Positions 1 to 8,182 of a DNA stretch of 64,000 nucleotides are shown here, one piece after another; position 1 is the first letter of the stretch, and every line of letters starts with the position of its first letter. The notes under the pieces were generated by a model. It ran no database searches. It was given only the letters and a program-made list of their open reading frames with translations, and was not told the origin of the DNA. The stretch is from Anaerolineales bacterium (GTDB lineage Bacteria > Chloroflexota > Anaerolineae > 4572-78 > J111). The position numbers and the translations under genes are program-made. Where the stretch lies: NCBI GenBank assembly GCA_015075405.1, contig JABTUK010000003.1:1116001-1180000 (forward strand). The letters are read 5' to 3'.

Positions 1-145
1 CGCCGGACTATCCAATAGCGCCCGATGAATCGGGCTAAAGCTGGGTTGACCCGGCGCTGTTGTGTAGCCCTGGCATTCATGCCGGGGCGGGCCAGCCAGA
101 CAAAACAGTTTCCGAACGCTTTCGTAATTATTTTGCGCCGCTGAG

Positions 146-847
146 TTATTCCAGCGAAAACTCCAGACGCGGCGCAGCCGCACTGAGGATGGCCTGGGCA
201 CGGGGGGCGGACCACGTAGCCGTAATCGCTTGAGCCAGGGCCTCGATCAGGGCGGGCACATCGGCGGGGGCGGTGGGGTGCAAGCCCTCGCTAACGATGA
301 GGGCGCGACGGGTTTCCGGGCTGATGGTCGAGCGGCGGCTCTGGCGGAAGGTCCAGCGGCGGGCATGGACTTGATTGGCGGCATCGGCAAAGATAACTTC
401 GCCCGGCTCCGGGCTTTCGATCTCGCCGCTGAAGGCCAGGTACTGCTCGTCGCCTCGAGCGTGGCGCACCTCCAGATAGCCCTCCACCCCGGCCAGGTCA
501 AACACGGCCACCGGCAGGGCAAAGGCCAGCGAGATAGCGTTGCACAAATCTACCAGCGGATGCAGGCGCGGCAAATCGTCTTCCTTGCGGAAACGGCGCA
601 GCAGCGCTTCGGCGGCCGAGCGGTATTGGGTCGGTTTCAGCCCCATCTGAGCATAGGCCCGCCGCCAGGCCGACACCTCCGGCAGGTCAGATTCGGTCCC
701 CCCGCTCAACCGCTCGCGGGCGCGCTGATACCAGGGCGGCAACAACGGCTCCACGTCGGCCTCCGAGTGAAGCCCTTCGACCAGTAGCAGGCCGGGCACA
801 AGCTGGGGAAACTGCTGCCAGATGACAAAAGAATGAGAGAAATACAT
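146..847 (-). CDS. B3/B4 tRNA-binding-domain protein
   Basis: Protein of 233 aa resembling stand-alone B3/B4 domain proteins (COG3382 type), related to the B3/B4 module of phenylalanyl-tRNA synthetase beta. The segment around residues 60-150 is typical: YAQMGLKPTQYRSAAEALLRR, then LHPLVDLCNAISLAFALPV. In the synthetase this domain takes part in amino-acid and tRNA editing; the role of the free-standing protein is unknown and an editing-like function is only inference. No signal peptide or membrane segment, so probably cytoplasmic. It reads in the same direction as the sortase gene upstream, with a repeat hairpin between them. The family call is from motif recognition, the function uncertain. 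Confidence 0.75.
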   Translation of the reverse strand: MYFSHSFVIWQQFPQLVPGLLLVEGLHSEADVEPLLPPWYQRARERLSGGTESDLPEVSAWRRAYAQMGLKPTQYRSAAEALLRRFRKEDDLPRLHPLVDLCNAISLAFALPVAVFDLAGVEGYLEVRHARGDEQYLAFSGEIESPEPGEVIFADAANQVHARRWTFRQSRRSTISPETRRALIVSEGLHPTAPADVPALIEALAQAITATWSAPRAQAILSAAAPRLEFSLE

Positions 848-851
848 TGCT

Positions 852-930
852 TAAAAGGGAACTAAGGGAACTGAAGGAACTGAGGGGTAAATTCCCTTAA
901 TTCCCTTAGTTCCCTCAGTTCCTTAATCTC
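852..930. repeat. Inverted heptamer-type repeat hairpin
   Basis: Left arm is built from GGAACTAA / GGAACTGA units, right arm from their complements (TTCCCTTAG, TTCCCTCAG), separated by GGGGTAAATT. The two arms can pair into a long imperfect hairpin between the sortase and B3/B4 genes. The same unit family recurs near 12.06-12.13 kb and 60.66-60.71 kb. Confidence 0.7.
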
Positions 931-944
931 CTTTTTGGTGGTCG

Positions 945-1922
945 TTACTGCACCGGCCTGGCAATAACAATGGCCCGGTGGGTGTTGTTGGTATAGGGCC
1001 AGCACGTCACCAGGGTCAGGCGCTCCTCGTTGAAGGGGCCAATCCACTTGGCATTTTCGCGGCGGACGGCATCGGGTTCGCCTTTATCTTTGACAATGAA
1101 TTTATCCACTACCGCGTACTTATACGGCTGATCACCCATATAAATAGTAACAATATCGCCCACATTCAAATCAATAGTATAACGAAAAACTTCGCCCTTG
1201 ATATTGTGATGGCCGGACAGGACAATGTTGCCGCCCTGGCCGGGCAAAGCCGAATTTTTGTGCCAGCCGGCGGCATAATCGGCCACGCTCCAGATGTTGG
1301 TCGGCACGCCGCCGCGGTCTTCCGTTACCCAGCCGACGCCAATCACCGGAGCGTCCAGACCCACCGTTTCGGCCACAATCCGGGTAATCGGCGAAGCAGC
1401 GGCGTCATCGGGCGAGGCCGGCACAACTTCTGCGCCGGCCGGTTCCTCAACCACCAGCGGATTGCTTTCCAAAGAAGGCGCCTCGGCGGTGGGTTCGACC
1501 GTCGGCTCAGCGATTGTCGGCGTAGGGCTGGGTTCGAGAGTAGCGGTCGCTTCCGGCGTGGGGGAAATACTAGGGACGCGGGTGTTGGTGGGTTTGACCA
1601 GCAGCACGGTGTCGCCCAGTTGACTGACCGCGGTCGGAGAGGGGGTCGCAAAGATAATGGTCACGGTGGGCCGGGGCGTAGGGTTGGGCCGAGGGGTGGG
1701 CGTCTCGGTTAAATCGGCTACGGATACTTCCAAAATGCGGGCGGGTGGGGGTTTGCTGGCCTCAATCTGGTACTGGGCAAACATCCAGGCCCCGGTAGCC
1801 AGCAGCGCCACCCCGACCACAATCAGCAGTGAGCTAAAAATCTGCCGGCCTCTGGCTGAAGGCCCCGCCAATGGTTGTAGTTCCGGCGGTTTGGGAAATT
1901 GAGTGGATAAATTGTCGCTCAC
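945..1922 (-). CDS. Sortase with Thr/Pro-rich stalk
   Basis: Sortase-family cysteine transpeptidase of 325 aa. A short cytoplasmic tail is followed by one membrane helix (about residues 28-50), a long Thr/Pro/Glu-rich stalk (about 58-165) and a C-terminal sortase barrel. The catalytic His lies in LSGHHN (about residue 236), the Cys in TLVTCWPY (about 306) and the Arg in NNTHR (about 316), the standard H-C-R triad. The TCWPY..THR form is closer to class E/F-like enzymes than to SrtA. The start is GTG with a GGGAG box upstream. The enzyme should act on the outer face of the membrane. No LPxTG substrate was found in the window; the three secreted proteins downstream end in FLPVVVK-like tails that do not match a classical sorting signal. 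Confidence 0.9.
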   Translation of the reverse strand: MSDNLSTQFPKPPELQPLAGPSARGRQIFSSLLIVVGVALLATGAWMFAQYQIEASKPPPARILEVSVADLTETPTPRPNPTPRPTVTIIFATPSPTAVSQLGDTVLLVKPTNTRVPSISPTPEATATLEPSPTPTIAEPTVEPTAEAPSLESNPLVVEEPAGAEVVPASPDDAAASPITRIVAETVGLDAPVIGVGWVTEDRGGVPTNIWSVADYAAGWHKNSALPGQGGNIVLSGHHNIKGEVFRYTIDLNVGDIVTIYMGDQPYKYAVVDKFIVKDKGEPDAVRRENAKWIGPFNEERLTLVTCWPYTNNTHRAIVIARPVQ

Positions 1923-2026
1923 GTCAGGTCAAGCTCCCACGGGTTTTGAAGTCTCTGCGGCAGATAAGTTGACATGGTAATTAGCTGCGGCTAATCTGTC
2001 AAACCGGCCAGGCCGCCAAAATCCTT

Positions 2027-2055
2027 TTGACAAAGCATGTCGCCTTTGTTATAGT
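2027..2055 (+). promoter_or_regulatory. Sigma70-type promoter
   Basis: TTGACA at 2027-2032 and TATAGT at 2050-2055 with a 17-bp spacer. It lies about 135 bp upstream of the DUF2723 membrane protein gene and is one of the best consensus matches in the window. Confidence 0.7.
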
Positions 2056-2104
2056 ACCGCCGCTTCATTAATCATCCGTGAAATCCGGCCAAACCCTTCT
2101 ATCA

Positions 2105-2168
2105 TTATTGGGCCGGGATTAGGGGATTTTTTTCCTTTTTATTTATCCCCTAATCCCCAAATCCCGGC
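2105..2168. repeat. TAATCCC-type inverted repeat hairpin
   Basis: GGGATTAGGGGAT and ATCCCCTAATCCCC face each other across a T-rich loop and can form a hairpin in the 5' leader of the following gene. A scrap of the same repeat (CCCCTAATCCC) marks the end of the toxin array near 49.76 kb. Confidence 0.65.
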
Positions 2169-2190
2169 AAAAACTTTTCTGGACATCTAT

Positions 2191-4197
2191 ATGGTTGCCA
2201 AAAATAAAAGGGCAACAGGTTATGGATTGGGCGTGCTGTTAATTGCCGCTGCCCTGCTCTATCTTCTAACCCTGGACAACGGCCTGCGCCCCGACGAGTT
2301 GACCGGCGGCGACCTGATTACCCATCAATACGCCCAGGTGGAAGGCCGGCCCAGCAACGCCCCCGGCTACCCCCTCTACACCCTGGGCGGCTGGCTCTGG
2401 TTTCGCCTAGGGCGCTTCCTCCTGAGTTGGGCGCTCAACCCGATCCAAATCCTCTCGCTCTATTCCACCCTATGGGGGCTGGCTTCACTGCTGGTGCTCT
2501 ACCTGATTTTGCTCCGGGTGACTCGCCGGCAGTGGCCCATTGCCCTGCTCCTGGCGGCTTTTTACGCGGTCACTTTTTTTTTCTGGTACTACACCGTCAC
2601 CACCGAACAGTACACCAGCGCCGTGCTGCAAACCCTGCTGATCATTTGGCTGGCTTTTCGGTGGGACGAGCAGCCCCACGACTCCGCTTTGCTCTGGCTG
2701 GCCTTCCTCGCCGGCACGATGCTGGCCAACATGGTCACAACGCTGTTCATTTTGCCGCCGCTGCTATGGTTTATTTTCTCCAAAGGAGACCAGCCCACTC
2801 TTTTCAGGCCCAAACTGGTATTGACCGCCATCATCCTGGCCCTTTTGCCCCTATTGAGTTACCTCTACATTTTCCTCAGCGGCACACTCCACCCGGAATG
2901 GCGTGGCGCGGGCGAGTGGCCCAACGCCTGGGCCTGGTTTGTGGATTTTCTGACCATTCAGCAGGGCCGCGACGAGCTGGCTCCCGGCCTGAGCCTGCAA
3001 AATTTCTTCACCGCCGAGTTCCCGGCCCTGATGGGACAAGAGCTAACCTGGCCTGTTTTTTTCGGCGGACTGGTGGGGCTGGCTTTTCTGGGCCGGCGGC
3101 GGGCCATTTTTCTTTACAGCACTTTGTTGATTTATTTCAGCTTTTGCTGGCTCTACCGCTTTGGCAACTGGTTTCAGGTCATTATTCCGGCCTATCCTAT
3201 ATTTATTATCGGCGCTGCCGCGGGGTTGAAGCGAATCAGCCGCGAAGCGTGGGCGAATGAGCGAGGAGGCGAGGACGCGAGGAGGCGAGGACGCGAGGAA
3301 ACTTCACGCACCACGCACCACGCACCACGCTTCACGCTTCACGTATCACGTCCCACGCCTCACGTCCTACTCCTTACTTCCTACTCCTTACTCCTTCTCC
3401 TCCTCCTCTACCGCTTTACCACCAACCTGCCCCGCGCCGATCAGAGCCATCTCCCCACCGACACCGGCCTCGATCCGGGCTGGGCTATTCTGGCGGATCG
3501 GCCTGCGCCGCCGGCGCTCATCTCCGGCGATTTTTCGGAGCAGATCGCGCTGCAATATCTGGGTACGGTTTGGGGCGCTGCGCCGAGCCTGACCCCGCGG
3601 GAGCCGGGAGATTTTACGACCACTGAACAAACTGACACGCGAAGCGTGTCCTACTATTTGACACGGCGGGCGGCTGCGGCTGCGCCGGAGACGATCAACC
3701 TGGGAGAGAAGTATCCCCAGGCAGCCGGGGAGCAGCTTGTGGCCCTGTGGCCCGCGCCGCGCCGGGAAATTCCGGCAACGGCCTTGCCGCTCAACTTGCG
3801 CTTTGGCGAGACGCTCAAATTGGTGGGGTGGGAAAAAGTGGACCCGGCCTATTCTTTACCGGACGATGTTGCCGGCCGGTTAGCGTGGGCCAACTGGCAA
3901 ATCGCCTTGTACTGGCAAACCTCGCAGCCGCTCGAAGCCGATTACACTATTTCAGTCAGGCCATTGGTCGGGGGGCAGTTAATTTCGGTCAACGGGGAGG
4001 CGTTGATCCAGGATCACCAGCCGGTGTGGGGCCTCTACCCTACCGGTCACTGGCGGCCCGGCGAAATTGTGCGCGATGTTTACGCGCTCTCGCTGCCACC
4101 AGAAGTAAAGCCAGAAGCCATCCAGGTGGTTGTCTACAAAACCACTGAAAGCGGCTTTGAAAATATAGCAGAACAGATAATAGAGGATAGAAGATAG
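2191..4197 (+). CDS. DUF2723-family multi-pass membrane protein
   Basis: A 668-aa membrane protein with about ten hydrophobic segments in its first 350 residues and a soluble C-terminal domain. The N-terminal loop, with DELTGGDLITHQYAQVEG then NAPGYPLYTLGGWLW, matches DUF2723, a GT-C-like glycosyltransferase fold related to protein O-mannosyltransferases that uses polyprenyl-linked sugars; the enzymatic role here is inferred. Between the two parts, about residues 355-405, lies an unnatural insert (RGGEDARRRGRE, TTHHAPR, LLTSYSLLL) encoded by short tandem repeats of the same kind as those in intergenic DNA. The stop codon also lies in a GATAGAAGATAGTGG repeat. No clear ribosome-binding site precedes the ATG. 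A promoter at 2027-2055 probably drives it. Confidence 0.8.
   Translation: MVAKNKRATGYGLGVLLIAAALLYLLTLDNGLRPDELTGGDLITHQYAQVEGRPSNAPGYPLYTLGGWLWFRLGRFLLSWALNPIQILSLYSTLWGLASLLVLYLILLRVTRRQWPIALLLAAFYAVTFFFWYYTVTTEQYTSAVLQTLLIIWLAFRWDEQPHDSALLWLAFLAGTMLANMVTTLFILPPLLWFIFSKGDQPTLFRPKLVLTAIILALLPLLSYLYIFLSGTLHPEWRGAGEWPNAWAWFVDFLTIQQGRDELAPGLSLQNFFTAEFPALMGQELTWPVFFGGLVGLAFLGRRRAIFLYSTLLIYFSFCWLYRFGNWFQVIIPAYPIFIIGAAAGLKRISREAWANERGGEDARRRGREETSRTTHHAPRFTLHVSRPTPHVLLLTSYSLLLLLLLYRFTTNLPRADQSHLPTDTGLDPGWAILADRPAPPALISGDFSEQIALQYLGTVWGAAPSLTPREPGDFTTTEQTDTRSVSYYLTRRAAAAAPETINLGEKYPQAAGEQLVALWPAPRREIPATALPLNLRFGETLKLVGWEKVDPAYSLPDDVAGRLAWANWQIALYWQTSQPLEADYTISVRPLVGGQLISVNGEALIQDHQPVWGLYPTGHWRPGEIVRDVYALSLPPEVKPEAIQVVVYKTTESGFENIAEQIIEDRR
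3253..3410 (+). repeat. Tandem-repeat block inserted in frame in a gene
   Basis: Three repeat families follow one another inside the DUF2723 gene: GAGGCGAGGACGC units, CACGCACCACG/CACGCTTC units, and CTACTCCTTACTTC units. The last family also forms the intergenic hairpin at 8.11-8.18 kb. The reading frame is kept. Confidence 0.75.
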
Positions 4198-4392
4198 TGG
4201 ATAGTGGATAGCAGGTTGTTTTCAACCCACTATCTATATTCCTCCAGAAAAGTTTTTACCGCTGAAACAGGTAGCAAGGTAGCAAAGTAGCAAATTTTTT
4301 TACCTGCTACCCTGCTACTTGCTACCCTGATGTTGAGAGGGAATTTTTCTGGACATCTATGCTATCCACCATCCTCTTTTTTTTCGCCTCGA
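4198..4392. repeat. Intergenic repeat cluster
   Basis: Holds GATAGAAGATAGTGGATAG units, an inverted copy (4243-4257) and a direct copy (TTTTCTGGACATCTAT, 4345-4360) of the sequence just before the upstream gene's ATG (2169-2190), and a hairpin of GTAGCAAGGTAGCAA units facing CTGCTACCCTGCTAC (about 4270-4328). No gene is seen here. Confidence 0.65.
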
Positions 4393-4782
4393 TCAAAATT
4401 TTAGATATTCTTCCAACTGCCGGGTCAATTTGAACGGGTTAACCAGGCCGGAGTTGACATAGCGCACCCTGCCCTCCCGATCAATCAAGATGGTTGTGGG
4501 TAAGGTCAGGATGTTATATTGCCGGGCTAACTCCGGCGACTGGTCCACATCAATCGGCTCAATCAGCGCCCGGTGCAGGTCATCGAGTTGGGCCAGGTAA
4601 TGGCCCTGGGTCCGGCAGGCCCCGCAATATTGGCTATGAAAGTAAAGCACTCTGGTGTGTCCGGGTGTGCCCTTTTGTAGGTTGGCAACGGCGGCGCGCC
4701 GGCGCTGCCAATGATTAAGCAGCAGGTAAGCGCCGACCGCCAGCGCGCCGATCAAGAGGGTGATGAATAGTCGTTCGACCAT
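4393..4782 (-). CDS. Membrane-anchored thioredoxin-like protein
   Basis: A 129-aa thioredoxin-fold protein. An N-terminal hydrophobic helix (residues 5-22) acts as signal anchor. The redox motif is CGAC (CxxC) at about residues 54-57, preceded by VLYFHSQY. The cis-proline region is LTLPTTILID, followed by REGRVRYVNSG, as expected for the fold. It is probably exported and acts in thiol-disulfide exchange. The start has AAAGGA about 8 nt upstream. It follows the DUF4395 gene on the same strand, a pairing common in bacteria that suggests a joint redox role. Confidence 0.85.
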   Translation of the reverse strand: MVERLFITLLIGALAVGAYLLLNHWQRRRAAVANLQKGTPGHTRVLYFHSQYCGACRTQGHYLAQLDDLHRALIEPIDVDQSPELARQYNILTLPTTILIDREGRVRYVNSGLVNPFKLTRQLEEYLKF

Positions 4783-4804
4783 GAGCTTGTCCTTTGCTTT
4801 TTTC

Positions 4805-4880
4805 GCATCTACTCACCGCATCCTGAGTAGGCCGAGCGAAGCGAGTGCCGTATCGAAGGGTGCGGTGAGTAGCATTCTAC
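4805..4880. repeat. Short dispersed repeat (TCCTGAGTAGG...TCGAAGGGTGCG)
   Basis: The spacer between the thioredoxin and DUF4395 genes is filled with CATCCTGAGTAGG, GCGAAGCGAGTGCCG and ATCGAAGGGTGCGGTGAG segments. They resemble the short CTTCGA...CTCAGG insertion repeats found elsewhere in this window. Confidence 0.5.
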
Positions 4881-4883
4881 TGA

Positions 4884-5342
4884 CTACGCCCGTCGAGGGC
4901 TGCGGTGAAATCCCGGCACGCCCAGGCGGTGGAGTTGGTAATAGGTAAAACAGCCGGCGCAAAAGCAGGCGAACACGTTCAGATTGGCCAGGATGATAAC
5001 CAGCCAGCTCAAGGCCCAGCCCAGGGCGTTTACATCTCCCCAAACCAGCCAGGCCGATAGCGCTGTGACCACCCCGCTGAAGCCCTGGGCAAAGCGGTGC
5101 GGTTCGGGGTAGTCAGGCACAACATGAGGTTTGACCAGCCCGCTCGGTTTGAGCAGATGCCGGTACACCAAGCCAAAGAGCGACAGCGACGGCAGCACCG
5201 AGCCAAGTATATTGACCCCGGCCACAAAAGCCACCAGAAGCCAGTTGTCCAGAACGAAGGCCGTTACCAACAGCAGCATGGTCATGGTCTGGCTGACCTT
5301 GATGGCGGTATGGTCAACTTGAGATAAGATTTGTTGATTCAT
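4884..5342 (-). CDS. DUF4395 family membrane protein
   Basis: Protein of 152 aa with four predicted membrane segments (about residues 18-35, 38-58, 84-102 and 105-128) and the DUF4395-like core PEPHRFAQGFSG followed by FACFCAGC and TYYQLHR. The FCAGCF cysteines near residue 130 could be redox-active, but that is inference. The last residues (PGFHRSPRRA) run into the repeat sequence between this gene and the thioredoxin, so the natural C-terminus may have been altered. A good AAAGGAG box precedes the ATG. The adjacent thioredoxin gene supports a role in membrane thiol chemistry. Confidence 0.8.
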   Translation of the reverse strand: MNQQILSQVDHTAIKVSQTMTMLLLVTAFVLDNWLLVAFVAGVNILGSVLPSLSLFGLVYRHLLKPSGLVKPHVVPDYPEPHRFAQGFSGVVTALSAWLVWGDVNALGWALSWLVIILANLNVFACFCAGCFTYYQLHRLGVPGFHRSPRRA

Positions 5343-5502
5343 TGTTAGCTCCTTTAATGTTAGAAAAAAGTAAATGACTGATCAGAATTCAGCAAAGCTG
5401 AGCCAGAGAGGGTTCTGCTCTGCTAAGGCCGAGGGCCGCTTGAGTTTGGAGCAGATGGCTCGTTCCCGGGGTGTTAGATCATCCTCCACTCTTCCATCTT
5501 CC

Positions 5503-8091
5503 TCACTTGACGACTACCGGCAGAAATACTGAGAAACCACCGGGACCGGGGCCAGGATTGGGCGGCGGGTTGACCTGCCCCCGCCCCTTGACCCGGGCCA
5601 GAGCAAACAGCGTGGTGTTGCTCGTCTCCTGGACATAACCCGCCAGCAGGTAGTCGCCGTTAGCGGCGTCGCGGGCCAGATCGTGCGCGCACGCGTTCAG
5701 GCCGTTGGGCGAGCCAAAGATGGCCTTGCCATCGCCGCTGAGGCTGGTGTCCGGTTGGCCGTTGGGCAAGAAGCGGGCCAGGGCAAAGCGGTCGCGTTGA
5801 GCCTCCTGGGTGCAGCCGGCCAGCACGATGCGCCCATCCGGCTCCACAACCAGCGCCGCAGCCGCGGCGTGGGGGCCGGCAAATTGCGCTATCGCCCGGC
5901 CGGAACCGTTGAAGCTGGCGTCCGGCGCCCCATCAGGCATGTAACGGGCGACGGCGAAGACGCGCTGGCCGTTGATGGAAGCCACGCCGCCGGCGACGAT
6001 TTTGCCGTCTGCTTGGATGGCCAGGCCGTGGGCAACGTCCGAGCCTCCGGCAAAGTCGGTGTTGACTTTGCCATCGCCGCCGCCAAAGGTTGGGTCGGGT
6101 TGGCCGTTGGACAGGAAGCGGGCCAGGCCAAAGTCGAAGGTAGTGGGGTCGGCCCCGGTCACGCCGGCCACCACGAGCTTGCCATCCGCTTGGAGGGCCA
6201 GAGCCGTCGGCGCATTGAGGCTGCGGCCAAAATCGGTGCGGACGATCCCCTGGCCGCCAAAGGCTGGGTCGGGTTGGCCGTTGGCCTGGTAGCGCAGCAG
6301 GACCACCTCAGAGCCGCTGGCGGCGGCCAGAACGATCTTACCGTCGGATTGCACCACGATCGCTTCCGGACTATCGTTGGTCTGGCCCAAGTCGGCGCGA
6401 GGGGTCAAGCTAGGGGCCGGGAAGTTGGCCGGCGAGCCATCGGGGTTAAAGCGGCGCAGGATCAGGTCGAAGTCGGTGGGCACATTGGCCTTGGCTTCCT
6501 GGCTGGCGACCAGCAGGCGGCCCTGAGCGTCCACGGTGGTGGCCCGGCCCCGGCTACTCCCGCCCAGAGTCAAGCTGCCGCTGCCGGCAAAGCTGGTGTC
6601 GGGCCGGCCGTTGGGGGTAAAGACGGCCACACCGGTCGTGATCTGGTTGCCGCTGCTGGTTGTGCTGTTGCCCACAGCTATGATCTTGCCATTGGATTGT
6701 TGGAGGGCGACGGCGTTGATCTGGTCGCTCCCCACCGACAGGTCGGCGGTGGCCCAGCCGCCCCGATCCAGCGCGCCGTTGGGCTGCAGCCGGGTCAGGT
6801 AGTGGTCGGTATTCTCGCCGTCAAACGTACTGTGCAGCAGGAGGATCTGGCCGCCGGGGGCGACGGCCAGATCATGCACGGCCTCCCTATCACCAAAGTT
6901 GAGGATGACATAGCCCAGGCCGTTGCCAAAGGCGGGGTTGGGTTGGCCCGCTGGGGTAAAGCTGGCCACCACCAGGTCGCGATTGGGGGCGGTGTGGCCG
7001 GCAAAGAGCAGGTTGCCGTTGGGCAGCCGCAGCAAATTCCCGTCAAAAAAGTCGCGGGGGGCAACCGGGCCGGGCGGCAGCGGGACTTCGCCATTATTAC
7101 CAAAGCCGGTGTCCACCCTGCCGTCGGCCTGGAAGCGGAGCAGGTGCATCTGTAGGTTCGTCCCAACGGTTTTCTCGTGGGCGACGATGATCTTGCCATC
7201 CGGCTGCACCGCTTCATTACCACCCAGGAGCCCATCATGGGTATTGATGAAATTGCTGATGAATTTGCCGTCGCCGTCCAGGGTATTATCGAAGCGGCCG
7301 TCGGGTAGAAAGCGGGCCATAGCGATGCGATCACCGTCTTCCCGGAAGGTATCGCCGATAGCGACGATGCGGCCATTGGCTTCCAGGACCAGCGTCTTAA
7401 CCTCGTCAAAACTGCCCAGATCAAAGGCGTGCTTGGCGTCGCCGTCAAAGCTGAGGTCCGGCGTGCCGTCTGGGTTGAAGCGGGCCAGGCCGAAGTCGTC
7501 ATTGCAGCGACCGATAAGATCGCAATTATCCGCCTCGCCGCCCAGCACGATCTTGCCATTGGGCTGGATGGCCACGGCCCTGGCGACGTCCCTGCCGCCG
7601 TCAAAATCCAGGGTGGCCAGACCCCGGCCATTAAAGCTGGTGTCCGGTCCGCCGTTGGGCAGGTAGCGGGCTACGCCAAAGTTGTCATTAAATGCTTCAC
7701 CCACGGCCACAATCTTGCCGTCGGGCTGGATGGCTACATCATTGAAAACGATGTTAGTATCAATAAGCTGGCCTTGGACGCCAAAGCCAGGATCGGGGCG
7801 GCCATCGGCATTGAGGCGGCCCAGCCAGCCGAAGTTAGGACCATTACCCGCTAGGACGATCTTGCCGTCCGGCTGGAGCGCGACGGATCTATAAGTCCTC
7901 GCCTCAAACTCCAGCTTTACCGTGCCGCTGTTGTTGGGGCCAAAGCCGCCGCCAAAGCCGCGTACCAGCAGGTTGTCGTCCTCGCCGCCGGCGGCCCCGG
8001 CAGGCAGGTGGGTCGCCTGGCCGGCCAGCAGCAGGATCAGGGCCAGGATGATGGTTTTGATAAAGGTTGATGTTATCGTTTTTGATTTCAT
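5503..8091 (-). CDS. Secreted delta-60 repeat propeller protein
   Basis: An 862-aa exported protein. A signal peptide (about residues 1-34: IKTIILALILLLAGQATHLPAGA) is followed by at least 13 delta-60 repeats of the form LQPDGKIVLAG...ARFLPNGQPDTSF.GDG, spread over residues 45-835. Such repeats are thought to form beta-propellers; their ligand is unknown. After a Pro/Gly spacer (NPPPNPGPGPGG) the protein ends in FSVFLPVVVK, the same tail as the next two genes. The start has AAGGAG and a leader (AAGGAGAACCCAATG) nearly the same as that of the gene at 9.9-11.7 kb, so these genes may be co-regulated. Probably a cell-surface or secreted structural/adhesive protein. Confidence 0.85.
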   Translation of the reverse strand: MKSKTITSTFIKTIILALILLLAGQATHLPAGAAGGEDDNLLVRGFGGGFGPNNSGTVKLEFEARTYRSVALQPDGKIVLAGNGPNFGWLGRLNADGRPDPGFGVQGQLIDTNIVFNDVAIQPDGKIVAVGEAFNDNFGVARYLPNGGPDTSFNGRGLATLDFDGGRDVARAVAIQPNGKIVLGGEADNCDLIGRCNDDFGLARFNPDGTPDLSFDGDAKHAFDLGSFDEVKTLVLEANGRIVAIGDTFREDGDRIAMARFLPDGRFDNTLDGDGKFISNFINTHDGLLGGNEAVQPDGKIIVAHEKTVGTNLQMHLLRFQADGRVDTGFGNNGEVPLPPGPVAPRDFFDGNLLRLPNGNLLFAGHTAPNRDLVVASFTPAGQPNPAFGNGLGYVILNFGDREAVHDLAVAPGGQILLLHSTFDGENTDHYLTRLQPNGALDRGGWATADLSVGSDQINAVALQQSNGKIIAVGNSTTSSGNQITTGVAVFTPNGRPDTSFAGSGSLTLGGSSRGRATTVDAQGRLLVASQEAKANVPTDFDLILRRFNPDGSPANFPAPSLTPRADLGQTNDSPEAIVVQSDGKIVLAAASGSEVVLLRYQANGQPDPAFGGQGIVRTDFGRSLNAPTALALQADGKLVVAGVTGADPTTFDFGLARFLSNGQPDPTFGGGDGKVNTDFAGGSDVAHGLAIQADGKIVAGGVASINGQRVFAVARYMPDGAPDASFNGSGRAIAQFAGPHAAAAALVVEPDGRIVLAGCTQEAQRDRFALARFLPNGQPDTSLSGDGKAIFGSPNGLNACAHDLARDAANGDYLLAGYVQETSNTTLFALARVKGRGQVNPPPNPGPGPGGFSVFLPVVVK

Positions 8092-8104
8092 TGGGTTCTC
8101 CTTA

Positions 8105-8182
8105 AAGATGGGGAGTAGGAAGTAAGGAGTAAGGGGTGTTTTATTGTCGCCTCCCTACTTCCTACTCCTTACTTCTTACTTC
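8105..8182. repeat. Inverted CTACTCCTTACTTC-type hairpin
   Basis: GGAGTAGGAAGTAAGGAG on the left faces CTACTTCCTACTCCTTAC on the right, giving a long imperfect hairpin. It spans the end of the first beta-helix gene and the leader of the delta-60 gene. The same units occur inside the DUF2723 gene and near 12.68-12.73 kb. Confidence 0.7.

Noticed and set aside
1..145. Gene at the window start
   Set aside because: Only short palindromes (GCCCGATGAATCGGGC, GGCATTCATGCC); no credible coding frame.
5683..7155. Long plus-strand open frame (490 codons) opposite the delta-60 gene
   Set aside because: Antisense shadow of a GC-rich, repetitive coding sequence; no domain, no ribosome-binding site, while the minus-strand frame has a signal peptide and regular repeats.
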